Below are positions 40,233-47,752 of a stretch of DNA of 47,752 nucleotides, in pieces. Source of the DNA: Nitrospirota bacterium (GTDB lineage: Bacteria > Nitrospirota > Thermodesulfovibrionia > Thermodesulfovibrionales > Dissulfurispiraceae); contig JAJZPZ010000009.1 in the NCBI GenBank assembly GCA_021847795.1, positions 1 to 47,752 on the forward strand, written 5' to 3'. The position numbers were made by a program, and so were the translations under genes. The notes beneath the pieces were generated by a model, which did not search any database, was not told the origin of the DNA, and saw only the letters and a program-made list of their open reading frames with translations. Positions within the stretch are counted from its first letter, which is position 1; each line of letters starts with the position of its first letter.

Positions 40233-41804
40233 ATGCTTGATTATCTGATTGAAAACGGTCTTGTTGTCGATGGGAGCGGCTCTGCGCCGTTCGAAGCGAA
40301 GGTCGGCATCCGGGAGGGCAAGATAGCCTGTGTCGGCAGGGATGCGCCGGCAGCCGCAAACGTCATCGATGCAAAAGGTCTTGTCGTTTCCCCAGGTTTC
40401 ATCGACACCCATACCCATTCCGAATTCACCCTCCTTGCAGACGGGAGAGCTGAGGGCAAGCTGTCACAGGGAGTGACTACGGAAATCAACGGCAACTGCG
40501 GCCTGTCAGCGGGCCCTCTTTACGGCGAAGCAGCTGAACGCAGGAAAGCCGACCTGGAGGAGTTGGGGATAACCGAGCGGTGGTCTGCAATGCAGGAGTA
40601 TTTCGCTCTCCTGCAACACAAAGGCATAGCCATAAACTATGCCACCTTGTGCGGCCACGGAAATATACGGGCCTCGGTTATGGGATACAAGGCCCTTGCC
40701 CCAGGCAAGGGGGAGCTTTCGGAGATGAAAAGGCTCTTGGCTCAGGCGCTGAAAGATGGAGCACGGGGGTTCTCAACCGGGCTGATATATCCACCCGGTG
40801 TTTATTCCGAGACGGAGGAGCTTATCGAACTCGCGAAAGTCGTGGCTGAAACACTGCCGCTTCAGGGCATTTATGCCTCGCACATGAGGAGCGAAGGGGA
40901 TTCCCTTATTGAGGCGATAAAGGAAGCCGTCAGGATCGGGAAAGGGGCCGGTGTGCATACCCATATATCACATATAAAGACAGCGGGAGAGCGGAACTGG
41001 CATAAGATCGACCAAGCCGTTTCCCTGCTGGAGGAAGCGCGGGCTTCAGGATTAAGCCTGACCTGCGACAGATATCCCTATACCGCTTCAAGCACTGATC
41101 TCGACACCATACTCCCGGCATGGGTGTATGAAGGCGGCGCGGAAGAGGAGCTGCGGAGGCTTAAAGACCCGAAGACAGTCGAACGCATTAAGGCGGAGAT
41201 CGGCCCCAAAGATGACACGTACTGGAAAGGCGTCTCCATATCCTCGGTGGTAAATCCTGAAAACCGGTGGATGGAAGGCGAGAGCCTTTTCGACACTGCG
41301 GCGAAAATGGGCCGTAGGCCCCTGGATGCCCTGTTCGAGATATTGATACAGGAGCGGGTCAGGACAGGCGCTATATTCTTTTCGATGAGCGAAGAAAACC
41401 TCAGGCGCTTTATCTCGCTCCCCTATGCGATGATCGGGTCCGACAGTTCAGTGAGGTCTTTTACGGGCCCGACCTGCACCGGGAAACCGCATCCCAGGGG
41501 GGTCGGAAGCTTTTCAAGATTTATCGGCAGGTATGTGAGAGAAGAGGGGCTCATCGATCTGCCTGAGGCCATAAGGAAGATCACCGGCCTCTCTGCCGGA
41601 ACCTTCCGGCTTGCGGGCAGGGGGCTTCTCAAAGAGGGTTTCTCAGCCGATGTGACTGTTTTTGATTATAACCGGATCATTGATACCGCCACATTCAGGA
41701 ACCCTTTTCAGAAGTCGGAAGGTATCGCCCATGTATTTGTAAACGGAATCCAGGCAGTGAGGGATGGGGAGTTTACGGGAATGCGCTCAGGGAGAATCCT
41801 GTGA
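40233..41804 (+). CDS. N-acyl-D-amino-acid deacylase (D-aminoacylase family amidohydrolase)
   Basis: GFIDTHTHSEFTLL, GVTTEINGNCGLS, SHMRSEGDSLIEAIKEA, HISHIKTAG, IGSDSS; GGGAGG ribosome-binding site before ATG 40233. Confidence 0.92.
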   Translation: MLDYLIENGLVVDGSGSAPFEAKVGIREGKIACVGRDAPAAANVIDAKGLVVSPGFIDTHTHSEFTLLADGRAEGKLSQGVTTEINGNCGLSAGPLYGEAAERRKADLEELGITERWSAMQEYFALLQHKGIAINYATLCGHGNIRASVMGYKALAPGKGELSEMKRLLAQALKDGARGFSTGLIYPPGVYSETEELIELAKVVAETLPLQGIYASHMRSEGDSLIEAIKEAVRIGKGAGVHTHISHIKTAGERNWHKIDQAVSLLEEARASGLSLTCDRYPYTASSTDLDTILPAWVYEGGAEEELRRLKDPKTVERIKAEIGPKDDTYWKGVSISSVVNPENRWMEGESLFDTAAKMGRRPLDALFEILIQERVRTGAIFFSMSEENLRRFISLPYAMIGSDSSVRSFTGPTCTGKPHPRGVGSFSRFIGRYVREEGLIDLPEAIRKITGLSAGTFRLAGRGLLKEGFSADVTVFDYNRIIDTATFRNPFQKSEGIAHVFVNGIQAVRDGEFTGMRSGRIL

Positions 41805-41893
41805 TTCTGAATTCCAAATCCCAAGCCCCAAATTCCAATACATGTGGAAAAATCCGCTTTGGGATTTGGAGTTCGGAACTGGGAATTCGGGGA
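41805..41893. repeat. Short B-type hairpin repeat (B5)
   Basis: CCAAATCCCAAGCCCCAAATTCC...GGGATTTGGAGTTCGGAACTGGGAATTC. Confidence 0.65.
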
Positions 41894-41901
41894 GTGTCTT
41901 G

Positions 41902-42669
41902 ATGCAGCCGGTCATCGGCATTGCCTGCGACATGGACGACGAAGTGTTCAGGCTCAGGCGGAATTATGTTTCTGCAATAACTGATGCAGGCGGAATCCCG
42001 TTGGTGATCCCCCCTTCGGCAAAGGATTGCAATATAACCCGGATAGCGGATATTATCAGCGGACTCCTCCTGCCCGGAGGCGGAGACCTGCCCCCGGAGT
42101 ATTATGGAGAGGAGCTTTCCGTGCCCCGGGAGTGCCTGATATCTGTAAGGAAAGAGAGGATTGAATGGGAACTCGCGCTGCTGAAAGAGGCAATGAAAAG
42201 GGAGCTGCCTGTTCTGGGCATATGCCTCGGCATGCAGCTCATCAATGTTGCGCTCGGAGGAGACCTTTACCAGGACATCAACCTTCAGGTCCCCGGAGCC
42301 GGTGACCACAAAAAAGGCGCTCATGCAATAAAAGTCAGCCGGGCTTTTCTTTCAACCTTCAGTCTTCAACCTTCAGCCTTTGCCGTCAATTCCTACCACC
42401 ACCAGGCGGTAAAGACCCTTGCCGGGGGCCTGGAAGCGGATGCGGTTTCTGAAGACGGAATAACCGAGGGGTTTATCAAAAGGGATTATCCCTTTCTCGC
42501 AGGGGTACAATGGCACCCTGAGCGGCCCCTCTGTAAACAGACCTCTCCGGGAGCACAGGAAGAGGCATCGCGACTTTTGTTAAACTCCCGGAGTTGTGAT
42601 AAACTTTCAGTAAAGATATTCGCGACCTTCATCGAAAAGGCGAGGATAGGGAGAAATTCTAAATCCTAA
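41902..42669 (+). CDS. Gamma-glutamyl-gamma-aminobutyrate hydrolase-like class I amidotransferase (Peptidase_C26, PuuD-like)
   Basis: LLPGGGDLPPEYYGEE, PVLGICLGMQLINVALGG, VNSYHHQAVK, GVQWHPE. Confidence 0.9.
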   Translation: MQPVIGIACDMDDEVFRLRRNYVSAITDAGGIPLVIPPSAKDCNITRIADIISGLLLPGGGDLPPEYYGEELSVPRECLISVRKERIEWELALLKEAMKRELPVLGICLGMQLINVALGGDLYQDINLQVPGAGDHKKGAHAIKVSRAFLSTFSLQPSAFAVNSYHHQAVKTLAGGLEADAVSEDGITEGFIKRDYPFLAGVQWHPERPLCKQTSPGAQEEASRLLLNSRSCDKLSVKIFATFIEKARIGRNSKS

Positions 42670-42797
42670 GCACGAAACTCCAAACAATATCAAAATACTA
42701 AATCCAAATGCGCAAAACCGTTTTGGACTTTGGTCATTGGGATTTGTTTAGGATTTAGATATTCGGATTTCGTGCTTGTTATTTATTTGGGATTTGA
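42651..42797. repeat. B-type heptad hairpin repeat (B6)
   Basis: GAGAAATTCTAAATCCTAAGCACGAAAC...CAAAACCGTTTTGGACTTTGGTCATTGGGATTTGTTTAGGATTTAGATATTCGG. Confidence 0.82.
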
Positions 42798-42815
42798 AGC
42801 TTTCCGCTGGAGCTC

Positions 42816-43871
42816 ATGTCGATCAACAGGTTTTACCTAATCACCATGGTTGCCCTGGTCTTGGGGCTGGGTTATTTGACATTCCAGATAATCAGGCCCT
42901 TTCTGGCCCCTATAGGCTGGGCCGTTGTCCTTTCGATAGTGTTCTATCCCCTGTATGTTTTTATCCTGAGGTATGTGAGATGGAAGTCCATAGCCTCACT
43001 GATTACGTTGGTTGTCATAATACTGGTCATTATAGGGCCTTTTTCCTCCATCACTTATCTGCTGGTCAATGAGATCCAGAATATCCCGGCCTCTCTCGGC
43101 GGCGGGACGATTGAGTCGGTAAGGGGGCTGTTCAGCCATCCGGGTATCGAATACATCGTGAACAAAATCGGCTCTCTTTTAAACATCCCGATTACCGGAG
43201 CGGAGTTGAATAAATCCATTGCCGCTTATGCTTCGCAGATAGGCAATGAGCTGCTCGGGCGTATTCCTGTCGGATTGGGGAACGTGGCGTCGGTCGCCGC
43301 GAATTTTATTCTTATGGCCTTTTCCATTTTTTTCATTCTGCGGGACGGGGCTGATTTCCTGGAAAGGAGCAGCAATTATATGCCTTTTTCAGCGGCGCAG
43401 AAGAAAAGGCTCGTCACGCAGATCAGGGACATTGTCGTCTCAACGATTTACGGCGGGGTCATAGTGGCGATTCTCCAGGGCATTATCGGAGGTGTCTCCT
43501 ATGCGCTGCTCGGCCTAAGCTCTCCTGTTCTCTGGGGGCTGGCGACTGCGATATCGTCTTTTATTCCTTTGCTCGGAACCTTTGCCGTATGGGGGATCCT
43601 TTCCGCTTATCTTTTCTTTACGGGAGCGGCAGGGAAGGGCATTATCCTGGTAATCATCGGGATATTCGGGATCAGCATGGTCGACAATATCCTGAAACCC
43701 GTACTGATAGGGGCCAGGACAAGAATGCATGTTCTGGTGATTTTTTTCAGCGTCCTGGGCGGGATAAATCAGTTCGGGCTTATCGGGCTTATTATGGGTC
43801 CCCTGGTAGTGGCTCTTTTCTTTTCAGTTATAGAAATCTTCAGAAATTTTGAAGGAGGGCACCATGCTTGA
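42816..43871 (+). CDS. AI-2E family transporter (UPF0118/PerM)
   Basis: Eight-TM permease; LSSPVLWGLATAISSFIPLLGTFAVW, GPLVVALFFSVIEIF. Confidence 0.9.
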   Translation: MSINRFYLITMVALVLGLGYLTFQIIRPFLAPIGWAVVLSIVFYPLYVFILRYVRWKSIASLITLVVIILVIIGPFSSITYLLVNEIQNIPASLGGGTIESVRGLFSHPGIEYIVNKIGSLLNIPITGAELNKSIAAYASQIGNELLGRIPVGLGNVASVAANFILMAFSIFFILRDGADFLERSSNYMPFSAAQKKRLVTQIRDIVVSTIYGGVIVAILQGIIGGVSYALLGLSSPVLWGLATAISSFIPLLGTFAVWGILSAYLFFTGAAGKGIILVIIGIFGISMVDNILKPVLIGARTRMHVLVIFFSVLGGINQFGLIGLIMGPLVVALFFSVIEIFRNFEGGHHA

Positions 43872-45051
43872 CAGGGCGGAGCTGAAAGAGCTTGCATCGA
43901 TGGACGGCAAGGGCAGCTATTACGTGAGCCTGTACTTTAATGTCGACCCCATTCTGAATAAAAGAGGCGATTACGACATACACTTCAAAAACATGGTGAA
44001 GAGCAAAATTGAATCTCTTGATAAAGAGCAGTATAAAAGGGTAAAAGCCGATATCGATAAAATCACCGATTATGTCTTTTCCAACAGGAGAATGTTTAAA
44101 AAGGGCCTTGTCCTGATAAGCTCCGCAGGCAATTCCGTCTGGAAAGTGTACCATCTCGGGGTCCCGGTGCGGAACGAGCTGGTTATCGGCAAGACACCTT
44201 ACACGGAGCCCCTGGCTGATGTGCTGGACAATTATGAAAAATTCGCCGTGCTGCTTGTAGAGAAGGAGGATGCAAGGATCTTCGTCATCCATCTCGGAGA
44301 GATTGTGGAATACAGCGAGATCCATACTTCCGGCGTGCCGGGGAAGCATAAGCAGGATGTCTGGTTTGCACTTTCCAAAACTGCCGCCACGAAGCATATG
44401 GCAAATGCCGGAAAAGGGGGGCTTGGAGTCACCGGACTGAGGACTGACCACTACCAGAGGCACATAGACACCCATGTAAGAATGCATGTAGAAGATGCGA
44501 TTAAAGGGCTCGACTCCTTTGTGGAGGGGGAGCGCATCGGCAGGATCATTATCGGCGGCTCTGACGAGGCCGTTTCAATGACTAAGGGGCTGCTTCATAA
44601 GACGATCCTCGATAAAGTGGCGGGTGATGTGAAAGCAGAGATGTTTGCAACTCCGGACGAGGTCCTTAAAATAACGATGCCCATCGTTGAGGCATACGAG
44701 AGGAAGCAGGAAGAAGAGACTGTCGGAAAGCTGATCACCCTGGCATTGAGCGGCGGGGCTGCCGTATTGGGGCCGGCTGATGTAATTGCGGCGCTCCGGG
44801 AGAAAAGGGTGATGAGTCTTGTCATACTTAAGGACCTGCATGCAGAAGGTTTTGTTTGCGGAAACTGCGGGCTCCTGAGCGCCCGGAAGGTTGAACCCTG
44901 CCCTGCATGCGGGGGGAAGATGGAGCACGTTGATTACCTGGCCGATTCGGCCGGAGAGCTTGCGATCCGGCAGGGGGCGATCATTGAAGTGGTCAATGAC
45001 AACAAGCAGCTGGCGGAGCATGGCGGCATAGGGGCGTTTTTGAGATTTTAA
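43864..45051 (+). CDS. Bacterial eRF1-like / Vms1-like protein with zinc ribbon
   Basis: SYYVSLYFNVDP N-terminus; YQRHIDTHVRMHVEDAIKGL; RIIIGGSDEAV; CGNCG...CPACGG. Confidence 0.75.
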   Translation: MLDRAELKELASMDGKGSYYVSLYFNVDPILNKRGDYDIHFKNMVKSKIESLDKEQYKRVKADIDKITDYVFSNRRMFKKGLVLISSAGNSVWKVYHLGVPVRNELVIGKTPYTEPLADVLDNYEKFAVLLVEKEDARIFVIHLGEIVEYSEIHTSGVPGKHKQDVWFALSKTAATKHMANAGKGGLGVTGLRTDHYQRHIDTHVRMHVEDAIKGLDSFVEGERIGRIIIGGSDEAVSMTKGLLHKTILDKVAGDVKAEMFATPDEVLKITMPIVEAYERKQEEETVGKLITLALSGGAAVLGPADVIAALREKRVMSLVILKDLHAEGFVCGNCGLLSARKVEPCPACGGKMEHVDYLADSAGELAIRQGAIIEVVNDNKQLAEHGGIGAFLRF

Positions 45052-45053
45052 GA

Positions 45054-45228
45054 AAGCAACGAGTGACAAGTAACGAGTTGAGATAAGCTTACATGCAGTT
45101 ATGATTGTTATAGGTGTGATATATTAGACAAGTATGATTTTCGCTCATAGTGCGCGTAATACGTTCCGTGGTAATTCTTTTGTGAGTATGTTTTTTTTAC
45201 TCGTTACTCGTTACTTGTTGCTCGTTGC
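45054..45228. repeat. Split A-type heptad repeat (A4); right arm lies in the SBP signal peptide
   Basis: GCAACGAGTGACAAGTAACGAGTT (left) and TTTACTCGTTACTCGTTACTTGTTGCTCGTTGCTG (right). Confidence 0.72.
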
Positions 45229-46774
45229 TGTTTTCTCAGGTCTCCTTTCCTGCACTCCGGCCAAGCGCTCCTATGACTATATCTTCTACCGGATGAATGC
45301 AGATCCTACCACGCTCGATCCGGCACTTATTGTCGATGTCCCCGGGGCATCGATTGCTGCAAAGCTCTTTAACGGACTCGTAAGGCTCAATGAAAGCCTT
45401 GACATTTCTCCTGATATAGCCGGGAAATGGGAGATCTCGGGAGATGGGTTGAAGTACAGGTTCTCCCTCAGGAAAGGGGTAAAGTTCTCCAACGGCCGGG
45501 AGGTCAGGGCAGGTGACTTCAAATATTCCTTTGAGAGGATACTCGAGCCCCGGACAAAATCCCCCAATATCTGGGTTTTCGACAAAGTGAAAGGGACAAA
45601 AGAGTACCGTGAAGGGCATGCAAAGGAAGTAAGCGGCTTTAAAGTGATTGATGATTACACCTTTGAAATCCGGCTGAAAAGGCCGTTCTCCCCGTTCCTG
45701 AGCATGCTCACCATGACTGCAGCTTATGTCGTCCCCCGGGAAGAGGTGAAAAAATGGGGTGTGGACTTTTCGAGCCATCCCGCAGGCGCCGGGCCTTTTG
45801 TCCTGGCACGGTGGTTGCCGAACAGGGAGGTGGCGCTGGAAAGGAGGAAGGGGTATTTTGAGGGCGCTGCAACCGTCAAGGGCATTGTATACAAAATCAT
45901 CCCTGAAGACCTGACAGCGATCACGGAGTTTGAGCTCGGGAACCTTGACGTGATCTCCCTTCCGGCATCGGCGTATGCGAAATTCAGAAACGACAGCAGG
46001 TGGAGCGGGCATATCCTGTCGCTGAAAGGATTGAATACCTACTATCTCGGCCTCAATGCATCTAAGCCCCCTCTCAACGACGTGGAACTCAGGAAGGCCG
46101 TCTCATACGCGCTGGACAGGAAAAAAATACTCGACACCTTTTACGAGGGAAGGGGCCGGCTTGCTGCCGGGCCTGTCCCCGACCTGCTGAGAAAGTGGGA
46201 CCTGGATGCCGGTCTCAGGGACCTCTATGGCTATTCTCCGGACAAGTCAAAGGATATAGTCAGGAAGAAGAGCAGGGGGGGCATCGACGTTGCCCTGTAC
46301 ATAACTGCGGACCCGGATGTTGTGGACCTGGCTGAGATCATCCAGTCCTACCTTGCGGATGTCGGGATTCGCGTGCATATAAAACAATTGGAATGGAGCG
46401 CGTATAAAGAGGCGATAAACAGGGGGGAGCCGGATATGTTCTGGCTCAGCTGGTGGGCCGATTACCCTGATGCCGAGAACTTCCTGTTCCCTCTTTTCCA
46501 CTCCTCGAATTTCGGCCCTGCAGGCAACAGGACACACTATGCCGACAAGGAAGTCGATGCCCTGATAGAGCAGGGGCAGTACTCTTTGAACAAGGGGGAA
46601 AGGGACCGCTGCTATAAGAGTGCAGAGGAGATCATCATACGAGATGCGCCATGGGTGCCCTTCTGGCACAGGACTGACTTTCTCGTCGTCCAGCCGTGGG
46701 TAAAAGGCTATAAGGTCTATCCCATCTATTCCATGGACAAGGGTATGGGCATAGACCTGGAACAGAAGAGGTAA
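45188..46774 (+). CDS. ABC transporter substrate-binding lipoprotein (SBP_bac_5, OppA/DppA-like)
   Basis: Lipobox GLLSC; ADPTTLDPALIVD; LNGLVRLNESLDISPDIAGKWEISGDGLKYRFSLRKGVKFSNG; likely start ATG 45188 or GTG 45182. Confidence 0.92.
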   Translation: MFFLLVTRYLLLVAVFSGLLSCTPAKRSYDYIFYRMNADPTTLDPALIVDVPGASIAAKLFNGLVRLNESLDISPDIAGKWEISGDGLKYRFSLRKGVKFSNGREVRAGDFKYSFERILEPRTKSPNIWVFDKVKGTKEYREGHAKEVSGFKVIDDYTFEIRLKRPFSPFLSMLTMTAAYVVPREEVKKWGVDFSSHPAGAGPFVLARWLPNREVALERRKGYFEGAATVKGIVYKIIPEDLTAITEFELGNLDVISLPASAYAKFRNDSRWSGHILSLKGLNTYYLGLNASKPPLNDVELRKAVSYALDRKKILDTFYEGRGRLAAGPVPDLLRKWDLDAGLRDLYGYSPDKSKDIVRKKSRGGIDVALYITADPDVVDLAEIIQSYLADVGIRVHIKQLEWSAYKEAINRGEPDMFWLSWWADYPDAENFLFPLFHSSNFGPAGNRTHYADKEVDALIEQGQYSLNKGERDRCYKSAEEIIIRDAPWVPFWHRTDFLVVQPWVKGYKVYPIYSMDKGMGIDLEQKR

Positions 46775-46797
46775 GCTCCGGATTGCGCGCAAGGAGG

Positions 46798-47130
46798 TTA
46801 TACAACGACCTGGCCGCCTTTTTCAATATCTTCGAACATGCTCAGCTTTGCTGTCTCAAGGACCTCAGGCTGAACTTTTAATCTCCCGGCAAGCTCCTCA
46901 AGCGGGATCTTTTTTGCAAAATGCTCTTCAGCAATAATTACCTTGAGCATATCAGTGATGATCTGTTTCCGCAAATCCTCATCCTTTATCTCTACAGCTG
47001 CGCAGGCGTCGTCAAAACCGAGGCCTTCCTCAAGTCCCTTGCGGATTTGTGCAAAGGATTCCCTGTATGCCCTGTCGGCCTCACTTTCAAAAAAGTCTTC
47101 AGGCAGATCCTCAAACCATTTCTCCGCCAT
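46798..47130 (-). CDS. Hypothetical protein
   Basis: 110-aa ORF MAEKWFEDLPEDFFESEADRAYRESFAQIRKGLEEG...; plausible composition, no recognised family. Confidence 0.6.
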   Translation of the reverse strand: MAEKWFEDLPEDFFESEADRAYRESFAQIRKGLEEGLGFDDACAAVEIKDEDLRKQIITDMLKVIIAEEHFAKKIPLEELAGRLKVQPEVLETAKLSMFEDIEKGGQVVV

Positions 47131-47300
47131 TGCCGCCTCCCCGGGCAGAGAGAGCGCTCCCTTGTATGCTCATGCCCTTTTTCTTTAATTATACTACCGC
47201 AAAAAACAGATTGCTCATGCAGGCGGCGCCGCCACATTAGCTATTCTCCATCAATCTGATATATTTAAATTATAACGCCTGTACCGGAAGGAGGTTTGCT

Positions 47301-47486
47301 ATGGTAAGTAAGCTGATCCGGACAGATGACGATACCGCGGCCTTTGTGCTTCGGGTATTGCTGGGCATCGTTTTCTTTCCCCATGGAATGCAGAAGGTGT
47401 TCGGCTGGTTCGGGGGACCCGGCTTCAGCGCGGCTATGGCGCAGTTTACCGACGATGATGAAGGGAGGAGGCCGGTGGTCAATTGA
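47301..47486 (+). pseudogene. DoxX-family protein, 3'-truncated
   Basis: FVLRVLLGIVFFPHGMQKVFGWFGGPGFSAAMAQFT matches the DoxX N-terminus, then unrelated DDDEGRRPVVN and stop. Confidence 0.75.
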
Positions 47487-47495
47487 CAGGCAGGT

Positions 47496-47710
47496 AGTCC
47501 ATCCGTCCGGTTGCAGGCGCGATAATCACCATGGCGCGCAGTCTGAAGCTGAAGGTTGTTGCCGAAAGCGTTGAAACAGGGGACCAGCTTGCTTTTCTCC
47601 GTTCAGTTTTATGCGATGAGGTCCGGGGATATATCTTCAGCGGTCCGTTGCCGGAAAAGGAATTCAGGGATTTCATGGTTTTGTATGACCAGGGAACCCC
47701 TCAATCGTAA
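47496..47710 (+). pseudogene. EAL-domain C-terminal fragment
   Basis: AIITMARSLKLKVVAESVETGDQLAFLRSVLCDEVRGYIFSGPLPEKEF; no upstream EAL catalytic part. Confidence 0.75.
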
Positions 47711-47752
47711 CACGCCTCATCCCGTGCAGACATCAGGCCTTCTCACGATAAC

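Noticed and set aside
41764-41901. N-terminal extension of the PuuD-like ORF
   Set aside because: Overlaps the D-aminoacylase 3' end and repeat B5; homology begins at MQPVIGIACD (41902).

Overview
Bacterial chromosomal window with dense protein coding. I saw no rRNA, tRNA, CRISPR array or intact transposase. The content resembles Nitrospirota or a deltaproteobacterial-like lineage, but that placement is inference only. Order of contents: (i) a division/cell-wall (dcw) cluster: dacA-type carboxypeptidase (5' truncated), murD, ftsW, murG, murC, [no murB], ddl, ftsQ, ftsA, ftsZ; (ii) a radical SAM protein, a small zinc-ribbon protein and an L,D-transpeptidase; (iii) a minus-strand signalling module (NtrC-type regulator, CheY-like, CheW, MCP); (iv) TPR protein, RidA, leuC, YbgC-like thioesterase, two PAS-rich sensor kinases and a YeeE/YedE + TusA pair; (v) leuA, pssA, psd, ilvC; (vi) a decayed EamA transporter, an HDAC-family deacetylase, a PDO-thioredoxin reductase fusion, two NifU-C paralogs, a cupin, an N-acetylmuramoyl-L-alanine amidase, an EcfT-like protein, a D-aminoacylase, a PuuD-like amidotransferase, an AI-2E permease, a bacterial eRF1/Vms1-like protein and an OppA-like lipoprotein; (vii) truncated DoxX and EAL fragments at the right end. 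The most unusual content is non-coding. Three families of dispersed, dyad-symmetric repeats share a 7-nt periodicity, and they appear to have supplied stop codons, an in-frame peptide in two unrelated enzymes, and the core of a lipoprotein signal peptide. Separately, two long-stem elements (33143-33308 and 37461-37659) have unrelated but self-complementary arms around a shared core (GCGATACCTT...TTTATCGCATT). These are a candidate undescribed structured RNA or DNA element.
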